Notes: generated from the sequence alone by a model not told the origin. Shown: positions 32,968 to 41,646, counted from the stretch's first letter. The stretch is DNA of 55,674 nt from Oscillospiraceae bacterium (GCA_015068235.1 SVKY01000008.1:1-55674), one strand, 5' to 3'. Made by a program: numbers and translations.

Positions 32968-33255
32968 AATTTCGATTTATCGCTGAATTTCAAATTTTGA
33001 ACTGTAGGGGAGGGTCATGGTCTCGCTGCGGCTCGGTCAGGTCGCGGCTCTGACAGCCCACCGGGCTGTCATTCACTACCGCTCCCTCCGCTTCGCTACC
33101 CTCCCGCACAGAAAACGGTAGAATTTCGCAGCAAACCAATGTGAAAACGTAATATTTCACGATAATTAAAAACAATTATGGTGGTTCCTGCACACGGGAG
33201 GGTCATGACCCTCCCCTACAGTGGTTGATACGTTCTGTCCGACAAATCGGAATTT
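32968..33255. repeat. R1 element interrupted by a 188-bp insert
   Basis: Ends AATTTCGATTTATCGCTGA and GTCCGACAAATCGGAATTT. The central palindrome is split by the insert at 33020-33207. Confidence 0.9.
33020..33207. mobile_element. 188-bp insert in the R1 central palindrome
   Basis: Flanked by direct repeats GGGAGGGTCATG (33008-33019 and 33196-33207, the second counted within the insert). The same insert with the same length occurs at 40797-40984, where the R1 flanks are exchanged left to right. No ORF of its own is convincing. Confidence 0.75.
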
Positions 33256-33266
33256 GACCCATACAA

Positions 33267-34430
33267 TTATTTCAGCACGCCGGACAGGGAGGTATCCTCA
33301 TGGAAGGTGTTGACGTTATACAAAAACAGCACATCCGTCACCTTCTCGCTCGTAATCAAGCTATCAACACGCTCATAGTAATATCTCGGGTCGAGCATGA
33401 TAATCTTGTCGTAATACGGCATCAAAAACTGCACCATACAGTTGGCATACGAATCCTTGAACAAAAGGAGCGTTCTGCCGGAATTTGCGTCGGTGCGGAT
33501 GTCCACTCTGGGGTGGTTGCCGCCGAAAAAGACAGTATAATGATCCTTGTCGTTGAGGGCATCACGCTTATAGATGGTAGCGGTAGTGCGATCCTCGTCA
33601 ACATAGGTCACGGTGTAATCCAAATCGGTTTTTGGCACATAGAGCTCAACGGTGTCAAGCGCATCGTGGCAGCCGGATTTGGACGAGAGCGTACCCTCGA
33701 AGCTGTCAGAAACGGCGTAAATATCATACTCCGTCACAGGCGTGATCTCCAGCTCGTCTGCCATATCCCAAAAGGCGTGATAAGCACCCAAACTTGTCCA
33801 ATGGTGGTCGGTGCGGTAGTAAAGCTCTTGGCTGTTTTTCGCCTTCAACGCATCGGTCACATCGATGAATTTTACGCCCGAAACACCCTCTTGCAGCGCA
33901 AGAATGTCCTCATGCTGATCGCGGATGGGGGCATTTGCAGGGAGCTTATCATCCATGACGCATGCCGCTGTCGGCACGATGCTCATGCAGATATTGAGAT
34001 TCGGGTTCAAAACAGCAAAATCCGAGATCGCCGCCAAATTTTTATCCACAGCTTCCTGATTGGGAGCCACAGGCTTTTCCATCAAATAATCATCGTCACA
34101 AAGCAAAACGCCGTTGGACTCGCTTGCGCCCATGAATCGGGCAAAGCCGAGTCGCAGAGAGATCCAAAAATCTCTGCCGACAAACTGATCTGCAAGATAG
34201 TTGTCCACGCCGTCAAAATAGCTGCCGTCCGTCAAGCTCTGCCAAGACAGCTCGGGCGTCTGCGCCAAGGCACGATTTTCCGCATCGGAGGTCTCACGGT
34301 CTGCGGCAAAAAGATTGACGATGCCGAAAAACAGGACAAATACCAGCAAAAGCAGGCTCAAATATGCGCCCTGTTGGGTGCGGTTTCTTCGCAGGACTTT
34401 TTTACGTCCCGATCTGCGTTTCGATTCCAT
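33267..34430 (-). CDS. DHHW-motif protein (AlgJ/AlgX-like), surface O-acylation partner
   Basis: 387 residues. One membrane helix (about 22-42), then an SGNH-like extracytoplasmic domain with ENRALAQ, the DHHW motif at 208-211 (TDHHWTSLGAY) and KDSYANC near the end. AlgJ/AlgX-type proteins work with MBOAT acyltransferases to add acetyl groups to extracellular polymers. Start at 34430 behind GGAGGTG. It is the last gene of the cassette that begins with the SGNH gene at 37172. Confidence 0.88.
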   Translation of the reverse strand: MESKRRSGRKKVLRRNRTQQGAYLSLLLLVFVLFFGIVNLFAADRETSDAENRALAQTPELSWQSLTDGSYFDGVDNYLADQFVGRDFWISLRLGFARFMGASESNGVLLCDDDYLMEKPVAPNQEAVDKNLAAISDFAVLNPNLNICMSIVPTAACVMDDKLPANAPIRDQHEDILALQEGVSGVKFIDVTDALKAKNSQELYYRTDHHWTSLGAYHAFWDMADELEITPVTEYDIYAVSDSFEGTLSSKSGCHDALDTVELYVPKTDLDYTVTYVDEDRTTATIYKRDALNDKDHYTVFFGGNHPRVDIRTDANSGRTLLLFKDSYANCMVQFLMPYYDKIIMLDPRYYYERVDSLITSEKVTDVLFLYNVNTFHEDTSLSGVLK

Positions 34431-34446
34431 AAAACCACACCTCCGA

Positions 34447-35850
34447 TCAGAATTGCGCATACAGGAAGGTGGAATAGGTGTCGTTCATCATGCACGCAAG
34501 GCAGAAAACCAAAATTGCGGCAAAGAAAACGATCGACACAGCCTTCCAAATTCCGCCACGACGCAACAGGTTGTTGCCGATGACAGCGCCGAGGGGATAG
34601 CTTGCAAAAGCGCTGATCAGCAGCAAAAGCCAACAGCCGCCGAGGTAATAAAGCGCGGCAGCATCGCCAATGCCGTTGAAGAAGAACATTCTGCCCAGCC
34701 AGCTAAGCGCCATACCGAGAGAATCCGAGAAGAAGAACACCCAGCCGATGATGACCAAAAATACGGTCAAGATCTGCTTTAACAGCTTCGGCAAGCGCTC
34801 AATCTGCTTTTTGAGGACAAATTTTTCCAAAATTTGCAAAACACCGTGATACAAGCCCCAAACAATGAACGTCCAATTTGCGCCGTGCCAAATGCCTGTC
34901 AGCGCCCAAACGACAAACAAATTTCGAATGGTCTTTGCCGTACCGACACGGCTGCCGCCGAGGGGAAAATAGACATACTCACGGAACCATGCACCCAAGG
35001 AAATATGCCAACGGCGCCAAAAATCCGTGATGCTTTCGGACATGTAGGGGTAGTCGAAATTTTTCTTAAACTCAAAGCCGAACATTTTTGACAAGCCGAT
35101 CGCCATTTCGCTGTAGCCGCCGAAATCCAAATAAAGCATCAACGAATACGAAAGTGCGCCGACCCAGGCAGAGACAAAATTGACCTCGGAAAGAGGCAGG
35201 GCAGTCACGGCATAGAAAGTCGTGCCGAGCAGGTTTGCAAGCAAAACCTTTTTGCCCAAACCGATCAAAAATTCTCTTGCGCCGCTGCCAAAAAGCTCCC
35301 ACGAAAATTCTCGGTGTTTCAGCTGCTCGTCAATATCGGCATACTGCACGATGGGACCCGAAATGAGCTTGGGGAAGAAGGTCACATAGAGGCTGAACTG
35401 CATCAGATTCTCGCTTGCGGGCGCCTTACCACGGTAGATGTCGAAAAGATACGACAAAAGCGTAAAGGTGTAAAACGACACGCCGATCGGCACGGGCAGC
35501 TCACTTGCCGTCCAGCTTGTGCCAAAGATGGCATTGAGATTTTCGACCAAGAAGCCGTAATACTTGAAAAAGCCCAAAAGCAGCACGTTCAGGATCACCG
35601 AAACGGTCAAAACAAGCTTCGCACTGCCCATGCGCTTGCCTCTGCGATGGGCATCGATCTCCAGCGCGGTAAAATAGTTAAACAGGATGCTGCAAACGAT
35701 CAGAACCAAATATTCGGGCGTGCCCCATGCGAAAAACAGCAGGCTGATGAGCAAAAGTGCCGCATTTTTCAGCCGCTTCGGCACGATGTAATACAGGATC
35801 ACGCTCACGGGCAGCAGGAAAAACAGGAAGGTAATTGAACTAAAATCCAT
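34447..35850 (-). CDS. MBOAT family O-acyltransferase (AlgI/DltB-like)
   Basis: 467 residues with about ten membrane segments. MBOAT proteins pass acyl groups across the membrane. The conserved histidine is His322 in LTGIWHGANW; the ITDFWRRWHISLGAWFREYVYFPLGG signature covers 274-299. FFPKLISGPI is another family element. It is closer to AlgI/PatA than to DltB. Between the DUF4358 and DHHW genes it is the transmembrane component of the cassette. The polymer modified is unknown. Confidence 0.93.
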   Translation of the reverse strand: MDFSSITFLFFLLPVSVILYYIVPKRLKNAALLLISLLFFAWGTPEYLVLIVCSILFNYFTALEIDAHRRGKRMGSAKLVLTVSVILNVLLLGFFKYYGFLVENLNAIFGTSWTASELPVPIGVSFYTFTLLSYLFDIYRGKAPASENLMQFSLYVTFFPKLISGPIVQYADIDEQLKHREFSWELFGSGAREFLIGLGKKVLLANLLGTTFYAVTALPLSEVNFVSAWVGALSYSLMLYLDFGGYSEMAIGLSKMFGFEFKKNFDYPYMSESITDFWRRWHISLGAWFREYVYFPLGGSRVGTAKTIRNLFVVWALTGIWHGANWTFIVWGLYHGVLQILEKFVLKKQIERLPKLLKQILTVFLVIIGWVFFFSDSLGMALSWLGRMFFFNGIGDAAALYYLGGCWLLLLISAFASYPLGAVIGNNLLRRGGIWKAVSIVFFAAILVFCLACMMNDTYSTFLYAQF

Positions 35851-35863
35851 ACAAAGCCCCTCC

Positions 35864-36349
35864 TTACACCGTGTTCAAAAATGCCTGCGCAGCGCTCTCA
35901 CAGTTGACTGTGAAGAGCAGGAAGCTGCCGCGCACCTCAATGCGGACGTTGTTGCAGAGCTTTTCATACTGACCGTCCGAGCCGTAGCCGTCAAAGGTCT
36001 CCTTCTGGCGTGCCAAACGAGCCTCGATGCTCTCACGAACCGTCGTTTCCTGCGCAGGATCGGTCAGCTCAATGAGCAAAATTTCCTCAACGCTCATAAA
36101 ATCCAGCGGATAAAACAATGCGCAATTCGCAAAATCCGCCGCATTCAAGCCGTAAAAGCGCTCCAATTTTTCGCTGTCGGCTTTCTGCATCACAGAAGTA
36201 TCCACCTGTGCCGAGATCGCCGCTTCTAAGTCTGCAAAGGTCGCCTTTGTCTCACTTGTCTCGCTGTCGGAGCCGTAGCTCGACAAAAATACGATGACAA
36301 GCAGCACCGTCAGCCAGCGCAGTATTTTGTAGGTCAAGGTATTATTCAT
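35864..36349 (-). CDS. DUF4358-type exported protein
   Basis: 161 residues. One N-terminal hydrophobic segment (about 10-28) precedes a small alpha/beta domain ending FTVNCESAAQAFLN. The arrangement fits DUF4358, which often lies beside MBOAT and SGNH genes in Clostridia. Start at 36349 overlaps the SGNH stop by 8 bases. It probably assists the acylation complex; there is no direct functional evidence. Confidence 0.8.
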   Translation of the reverse strand: MNNTLTYKILRWLTVLLVIVFLSSYGSDSETSETKATFADLEAAISAQVDTSVMQKADSEKLERFYGLNAADFANCALFYPLDFMSVEEILLIELTDPAQETTVRESIEARLARQKETFDGYGSDGQYEKLCNNVRIEVRGSFLLFTVNCESAAQAFLNTV

Positions 36350-37172
36350 AAGCTCCACCCTCAATGATCCCGAGCATCAAATTTTTCGCCCAATAGGGAT
36401 AAAATTCGGGACGAATATGGATGCCGTCGGGCTGCCACCAGTCGGCATATTCGTTGCTAATGGCATCGTTGTTGACGAAAATCACGCCGTTTTCTGCGCA
36501 AGCCTCGCTCAATGCAAGGTTAAAATCAGGAATATTATACCACTTTGAGCTCAGCTCAAAGGCAGGATCTCTGGCAGGCAGGATCGAACCGACGATGACC
36601 GTGGTTCCGGGGATTTTTGCCTCCAAATCGTCGATGATCTGCATCATCTCCTCGACATATTCCTCGGGCGTGTCCCAGAAGCCAATGCTCACATCGTTGA
36701 TTCCGTAGCAGAGGAAAATATATTTGGGGGAAAGCGCCAAAAGAGCTTCCATATTTACCTCAATATTACGGATTGTGTCACCGCCGCCGGTCAGACATCT
36801 CTCCTCGGGAAGAAAATCATAATACCAATAGCCAACCGCTCGGCTGTCGCCCATCATGACATAATCATCAAACAGCGTCCAAATATCAACTTCATCGTTG
36901 CGGATCTTCTGTGCCAATTCCAGCTGCTCCGGTGGAAGATCCAGCGGCTCGGTCGGCTGATAAACATCGGTGTTCTGCTCCACAGGCGGCAATGTGGTCG
37001 GTTCGGTCAACGAAGGCTTCTTCAGCTCCATCGATTCCAAGAATGCAATGCCCTCCGCCAAAGACCGTTCTTCCTCCTTGGGCGAGAACGCCAAAACCAC
37101 CATCACAAGTAACAGCGCCACAAGCAAAATGCCTGTCGCTGCGATCATTTTCTTCAAAAATTTTTCGCTCAT
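36342..37172 (-). CDS. Membrane-anchored SGNH/GDSL hydrolase-like protein
   Basis: 276 residues. One membrane helix (about 8-30), a Pro/Thr/Glu linker and an SGNH domain. Catalytic Ser110 (MMGDSRAVGY), Asn159 (YGINDVS) and the Asp249/His252 pair (DGIHIRPEF) are all present. Such proteins transfer or remove acyl groups on surface polymers. Start at 37172 behind GGGGAG; the frame stays open further upstream only because it runs antisense to glnA. First gene of the acylation cassette. Confidence 0.88.
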   Translation of the reverse strand: MSEKFLKKMIAATGILLVALLLVMVVLAFSPKEEERSLAEGIAFLESMELKKPSLTEPTTLPPVEQNTDVYQPTEPLDLPPEQLELAQKIRNDEVDIWTLFDDYVMMGDSRAVGYWYYDFLPEERCLTGGGDTIRNIEVNMEALLALSPKYIFLCYGINDVSIGFWDTPEEYVEEMMQIIDDLEAKIPGTTVIVGSILPARDPAFELSSKWYNIPDFNLALSEACAENGVIFVNNDAISNEYADWWQPDGIHIRPEFYPYWAKNLMLGIIEGGAYE

Positions 37173-37205
37173 ACGGCTCTCTCCCCAAACATTTCCTGAA
37201 TTTAT

Positions 37206-37234
37206 ATTGTACGAAACATTGCCTCGAAAAGCAA
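37206..37234 (-). promoter_or_regulatory. Promoter of the acylation cassette
   Basis: Minus strand TTGCTT (37234-37229), 17 bases, TACAAT (37211-37206). Confidence 0.8.
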
Positions 37235-37293
37235 GTATTTTGTCGAATTTCGGCAGGCAAAAATAAAAATTTGTGGACTTGCGCATTTTTTTG

Positions 37294-37322
37294 TTGACAA
37301 ATCCTGCAGAAAGTGTAACAAT
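37294..37322 (+). promoter_or_regulatory. Promoter of glnA
   Basis: TTGACA (37294-37299), then TAACAAT ending at 37322, with a spacer of 16-17 bases depending on alignment. Confidence 0.75.
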
Positions 37323-37355
37323 ATATATATTAATCCGGTAAACAAGGAGGCTAAT

Positions 37356-38783
37356 ATGCTTTTTACCAACATCGAAGAGGCTAAGAAATTTATCGCTGAC
37401 AACGACATCGAAATGGTCGATTTCAAGATGGTCGATATCGACGGCAGATGGCGCCACATCACCATTCCCGCTGCACGCTTCACCGAGGATACTTTGGTCA
37501 GCGGTATCGGCTTTGACGGCTCGAACTACGGCTTTGCGCCGGTTGAGAACAGCGACATGGTCTTTATTCCCGACCTTTCCACCGCTGCAGTCGATCCGTT
37601 CTCTCAGGTTCCGACTCTCACCATGAGCGGCGATGCGATGATCATTGCCCGTCCGGAGAACAAGCCCTTTGACCAGTATCCCCGTAACGTCGTCAAGCGT
37701 GCCGTGGAGTACATGAAGGAAGAGGGCATCGCTGATGAGATGATCATCGGTCCGGAGTTCGAATTCCATGTATTTGATAACGTGGAATTTGAGTGCAAGC
37801 CCGAATGTGTCCGCTGCGAGATCGACACTGCCGAGGCAGAGTGGAACAGCGGCGTTGGCGGTGACGGCTATGAGATCGCCCACAAGGGCGGCTACCATAT
37901 CGGCACTCCGCAGGATCGTTATTACGACATGAGAAGCCGTATGTGCCTGCTGATGGACGATTGGGGCGTGAAGGTCAAGTATCATCACCACGAGGTCGGC
38001 GCTCCCGGTCAGTTGGAGATCGAGGTTGAGCTCGGCGACATCGTCTCCATGGCGGACAACACCATGGTAACCAAATATATCATCCGCAATACCGCCAAGG
38101 AAGAAGGCTGCACAGCAACCTTCCTGCCCAAGCCTATTTATAACGAAGCCGGCAACGGCATGCACGTTCATATGCTCCTGACCAAGGACGGCAAGCCCCT
38201 GTTCTATGATGAGAACGGCTATGCTCAGCTCTCTGAGGTTGCGCATTGGTTCATGGGTGGCTTGCTCAAGCATGCAAAGAGCCTGTGCGCCATCACGAAT
38301 CCCTCGACCAACAGCTTTAAGCGTTTGGTCCCGGGCTTCGAGGCACCTGTCACCATCGGCTACGCTACCGCAAACCGTTCCGCTGTCATCCGCATTCCGG
38401 CTTACGCTAAGAGTCCGATGTCCAAGCGCTTCGAGCTGCGTAATCCCGATGCGACCTGCAATCCCTACTATGCCTACGCAGCCATTTTGATGGCAGGCTT
38501 GGACGGCGTGAAGAATAAGATCGATCCGCAGAAGAACGGCTGGGGTCCGTATGACTTCAACCTCTTCGACCTGAGCGACGAGGAGAAGGCAAAGATCGAC
38601 GGCTTGCCCACCACGCTGGAGGAAGCGCTCGATGCACTCGAGGCAGATCATGATTATCTGACCGTCGGCGGTGTTTTCCCGGAGCGTTTGCTCAATGTTT
38701 GGATTGCCCGCAAGCGTAAGGAAGCAGCGGCTGTCAACCGTGTGCCGCATCCGGCAGAGTTCAAGCAGTACTACGACCTGTAA
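37356..38783 (+). CDS. glnA: Glutamine synthetase, type I
   Basis: 475 residues. It makes glutamine from glutamate, ammonia and ATP. GSI elements are GFDGSNYGF (substrate side), EFEFHVFD metal ligands, AGNGMHVHM, and the NRSAVIRIP and RFELRNPDAT segments. RBS GGAGG. A single own promoter and terminator suggest a stand-alone unit. No glnR regulator is adjacent. Confidence 0.95.
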   Translation: MLFTNIEEAKKFIADNDIEMVDFKMVDIDGRWRHITIPAARFTEDTLVSGIGFDGSNYGFAPVENSDMVFIPDLSTAAVDPFSQVPTLTMSGDAMIIARPENKPFDQYPRNVVKRAVEYMKEEGIADEMIIGPEFEFHVFDNVEFECKPECVRCEIDTAEAEWNSGVGGDGYEIAHKGGYHIGTPQDRYYDMRSRMCLLMDDWGVKVKYHHHEVGAPGQLEIEVELGDIVSMADNTMVTKYIIRNTAKEEGCTATFLPKPIYNEAGNGMHVHMLLTKDGKPLFYDENGYAQLSEVAHWFMGGLLKHAKSLCAITNPSTNSFKRLVPGFEAPVTIGYATANRSAVIRIPAYAKSPMSKRFELRNPDATCNPYYAYAAILMAGLDGVKNKIDPQKNGWGPYDFNLFDLSDEEKAKIDGLPTTLEEALDALEADHDYLTVGGVFPERLLNVWIARKRKEAAAVNRVPHPAEFKQYYDL

Positions 38784-38795
38784 TTGAAAAAGAAA

Positions 38796-38829
38796 AATCC
38801 CGACTTCAGAAACGAAGCCGGGATTTTTT
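38796..38829 (+). terminator. Terminator of glnA
   Basis: AATCCCGACTTC / GAAGCCGGGATT with a 6-base loop and a TTTTTT tail. Confidence 0.92.
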
Positions 38830-38858
38830 GCAACATATGCCGTAAAAATATCCGAATT

Positions 38859-40430
38859 TCAACCAATTAAAGCGGTGCCGTTTTTCACTTCGGTGAGAGT
38901 GCCGTTTTTGATCGCAGCCTTTCCGCCGACAAAAACATAGTGCATTCCCTCGCTCTCCTGCCTCGGCGCTTCAAAGGAGGCTTTCTCGTGGAGTTCCTGC
39001 GGCTTGAAGACATTGATATCTGCATCCATGCCGACACGCAGCACCCCTTTCCCCGAAATGCGCATCGATGCGGCAGGCAGTGAAGTAATCTTTCGGATCG
39101 CTTCGGGAAGCGCTAAAACCTTTTCCTTGCAGACGTAGTTTTCGATCAAACGGGCATAAGTCGCATAAACTCTCGGGTGCGGCATACCGCCGATGGGATA
39201 AGTCGCATCGGAAATTACGCTTGCAAACGGATCACGCAGAATGCTGCGAATATCCTCCTCGCAGTTGATGCGGTCGATCATCGTAACAGCGCAGCGTTCA
39301 TCGCAAAGCAGGGTGCAAAGCGCATCGACAGGGTCTGTATTGAGCATTTGCGCCACTTCGAGCATGGTTTTTCCGATCAAGGGTTGATACTGCGGACTCG
39401 GCAGACAGGAGATGACAATATTCTCCCAGCCGACCATTTGAGCGATATTGTCAAAATCATGAGCGTTTTTGATTCTTCTTCGCAGATCATTTCGAACAGA
39501 GCTCTTTTGCAGGCGTTCACAAATGCCGTCAACACCGCCTTCGAGCAGATCGGGAGGCAGCAGATGCAGGAGCTGAGTTGAGCCTGCCTCGTAGAGATAG
39601 ACATCGCAGCTCACATCGACGCCCTCCAGCCGTGCTTGTGACATCAATTCAAGCGCACGGGGGATTTTTTTGCGCCAATTTCGCTTGCCCATTGCCTTCA
39701 AATGGCTGATGTGCAGAGGGCAATGGAGTGCTTTGGCAACCGCCAACATCTCCTTGATCGCCTCGCAGACCATGTCGCCCTCCTCACGAAGATGGACGGC
39801 AATGGGGATTTGCGTGTTTTTGAGCGGTAAAAGAGCGTTTATGAGCGATTTTGTCGAATAGAAACACTCCGGTGCATAACCCAAACCCAGCGACACTGCC
39901 AAAGCTCCCTCTGTGAGGGCTTTTTCAATGCGACGATGGATCAGACGAAAATCATCGGGGTCTTCGGCTCGGTAGCCGCACACATCTGTGCGGACTGTGC
40001 CGCCGCCGACCATCATGCCGACATTTAAGGGTAGATTTTTTAATGCGCCGAGATAGGCGCCCATGGAATCCGTCGGGATTTTCGGATCAAGCTTTCCTGT
40101 CACGGGCTGCAAATAGCGCAAAAGCTCCGTCCGGTGCGCCTGTCCGAATGGAGCAAGCGACAAGCCGCAAGCACCGTTAACGATGCTCGTCAAGCCCTGC
40201 CTGAGCTCCAGCGAGCCGAAGCCATCACGGAACACCTCAGCATCGCCGTGGCGGTGGATATCCAAAAAACCCGGGGTCACGACATAACCGTTGACATCAA
40301 TGCACTCGCCACCTTGCAAATTGGGAGCAATGGCAGCAATTTTTCCGTCCTTAATGCCCAAATCGGCACAAAACGGATCGGCACCTGTGCCGTCTATGAT
40401 CGTTCCGCCGCATAAAATCGTATCAAACAT
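38859..40430 (-). CDS. N-acyl-D-amino-acid deacylase-like amidohydrolase
   Basis: 523 residues of the D-aminoacylase group of metal-dependent amidohydrolases. Metal and substrate elements include PGFLDIHRHGD (HxH), HLREEGDMV, PLHISHLKAMGK and VISDATYPIG with the acidic residue; the usual conserved Cys is present in GACGLS. These enzymes remove acyl groups from N-acyl-D-amino acids; the specific substrate is unknown. The true start is 40430, behind AAGGAAGTG; an upstream open stretch belongs to the R2 repeat. Confidence 0.88.
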   Translation of the reverse strand: MFDTILCGGTIIDGTGADPFCADLGIKDGKIAAIAPNLQGGECIDVNGYVVTPGFLDIHRHGDAEVFRDGFGSLELRQGLTSIVNGACGLSLAPFGQAHRTELLRYLQPVTGKLDPKIPTDSMGAYLGALKNLPLNVGMMVGGGTVRTDVCGYRAEDPDDFRLIHRRIEKALTEGALAVSLGLGYAPECFYSTKSLINALLPLKNTQIPIAVHLREEGDMVCEAIKEMLAVAKALHCPLHISHLKAMGKRNWRKKIPRALELMSQARLEGVDVSCDVYLYEAGSTQLLHLLPPDLLEGGVDGICERLQKSSVRNDLRRRIKNAHDFDNIAQMVGWENIVISCLPSPQYQPLIGKTMLEVAQMLNTDPVDALCTLLCDERCAVTMIDRINCEEDIRSILRDPFASVISDATYPIGGMPHPRVYATYARLIENYVCKEKVLALPEAIRKITSLPAASMRISGKGVLRVGMDADINVFKPQELHEKASFEAPRQESEGMHYVFVGGKAAIKNGTLTEVKNGTALIG

Positions 40431-40454
40431 GGAAACACTTCCTTTTGTGGTGTT

Positions 40455-40482
40455 AGTATATAATGTGTGCTGAACAACGCAA
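40455..40482 (-). promoter_or_regulatory. Promoter of the deacylase gene, -35 box supplied by R2
   Basis: Minus strand TTGCGT (40482-40477), 16 bases, TATACT (40460-40455). The -35 box and most of the spacer lie in the R2 end. Confidence 0.65.
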
Positions 40483-40719
40483 TCGCCCTTATAAGCCAAG
40501 GCTTTCAGGCTGATTTTGCGTTGTTCAAGTGCAAGTTTTTTAGCGGTTTTACCGCAAAACCCTTGCGCCTTTCCAACGAGTATCAAGATACTCGTTGAAA
40601 AAAACACAGTGTATAATGGCTGCAATCCTGTAAAAACGGCTTAAAACAGCCGTTTTTACTTATCCCCACAGCGTAGCTGTGGGGATAAGTCGCAGTAGCG
40701 ACTTATTCAGCAGACATTA
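40461..40719. repeat. R2 multi-hairpin element, copy 2
   Basis: Ends TAATGTGTGCTGAA / TTCAGCAGACATTA. Hairpins in order: GAACAACGCAA; AAGTGCAAG; AACGAGTATC; GTAAAAACGGC; TTATCCCCACAGC; AAGTCGC with AGTA loop. Stems 3-5 differ entirely from copy 1 at 7633 but keep position and pairing. It touches the R1 copy that starts at 40745. Confidence 0.9.
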
Positions 40720-40744
40720 TATAGAGTTGTCGCAAAATTTTGTC

Positions 40745-41032
40745 CAATTCCGATTTGTCGAACAGAATGTATCAACCACTGTAGGGGAGGGTCATGGTCT
40801 CGCTGCGGCTCGGTCAGGTCGCGGCTCTGACAGCCCACCGGGCTGTCATTCACTACCGCTCCCTCCGCTTCGCTACCCTCCCACACAGAAAAGGGTAGAA
40901 TTTCGCAGCAAACCAATGTGAAAACGTAATATTTTACGATGATCAAAAACAATTATGGTGCTTCCTGCACACGGGAGGGTCATGACCCTCCCCTACAGTT
41001 CAAAATTTGAAATTCAGCGATAAATCGGAAGT
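40745..41032. repeat. R1 element interrupted by the same 188-bp insert
   Basis: Ends AATTCCGATTTGTCGAAC and TTCAGCGATAAATCGGAAGTT. Compared with 32968-33255 the outer arms are exchanged while the insert keeps its orientation. Confidence 0.9.
40797..40984. mobile_element. 188-bp insert in R1, second copy
   Basis: GGGAGGGTCATG precedes the insert and is repeated at its right end (40973-40984). The sequence is highly similar to 33020-33207. Confidence 0.75.
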
Positions 41033-41038
41033 TATAGG

Positions 41039-41536
41039 TTAGGGCAGGAAAAAATCCATGACCTGCAAAAACAGCTCGTCACGGTTCTCTCGGGTAATAT
41101 GGAAGCATTTTGCGTTCTTATGAGACCTGACCGCCTGCAAAAAATCGGTGTTTTTGTCTTTTACGGCGGCGATGACAGGCGCATCTCCGTCCAGCAATGC
41201 CAAAACTGCGCTGCAAAATGTTTTCGAAGCCGATTCCATAAAGCCCAGCTCATCAAGCAAGATGATATGCTTTTCGGGGATCGGCGCACGCAGCTTTTCG
41301 GCGAAACGGTCGAAGCCTGCTTGCAGCGTTGTCGGGTGCTGATCGACGCAATAGCCGACCAAATTTTCATCTGTCTGCACATGGGGCTTTCCTGCCTCGT
41401 AGATGTAGACCGGACCGTTCGGGAGCGGCTCTTTTTTTGTTTCAAAGCCCCAAACCGGGCGCTTTAGTTCCTCCAAAACACGGCGAATGAGCGTGCTTTT
41501 GCCCACGCCTCGTGCGCCGACGATCAAAATGTGCAT
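41039..41536 (-). CDS. THEP1-like nucleoside-triphosphatase
   Basis: 165 residues of the NTPase_1 (THEP1) group. Walker A is GARGVGKST at the N-terminus; Walker B is HIILLDELGFME. The family hydrolyses NTPs; its cellular purpose is not settled. The GFETKKEP segment is also typical. The R1 element ends six bases past the stop. The gene precedes the cluster of the BtuCDF-type importer but is separated by another R1 element. Confidence 0.88.
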   Translation of the reverse strand: MHILIVGARGVGKSTLIRRVLEELKRPVWGFETKKEPLPNGPVYIYEAGKPHVQTDENLVGYCVDQHPTTLQAGFDRFAEKLRAPIPEKHIILLDELGFMESASKTFCSAVLALLDGDAPVIAAVKDKNTDFLQAVRSHKNAKCFHITRENRDELFLQVMDFFLP

Positions 41537-41553
41537 TTTGCACCTCCGCTGAT

Positions 41554-41646
41554 TTTTTGTACCGGTGAGATAATTGTTTTACAAGGGGAGGGTCATGACC
41601 CTCCCCTACAGTGGTTGATACGCTCTGCTCGATCAATCGGAATTTG
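41554..41646. repeat. R1 element with decayed left end
   Basis: The left end is degraded (TTTTTTGTACCGGTGAG) and the right end reads CTCGATCAATCGGAATTT. The central palindrome GGGTCATGACCC is intact. Arms match the copy at 44520. Confidence 0.82.

Noticed and set aside
37173-38750. A long minus-strand open frame that continues the SGNH protein through the glnA region
   Set aside because: It is antisense to a perfectly conserved glutamine synthetase. The SGNH protein has its own start at 37172 with GGGGAG, a membrane helix directly after it, and a promoter at 37206-37234.
40461-41032. Several open frames inside R2 and R1, including an N-terminal extension of the deacylase
   Set aside because: The frames follow repeat sequence, lack ribosome binding sites, and recur with every R1 copy carrying the same interior.
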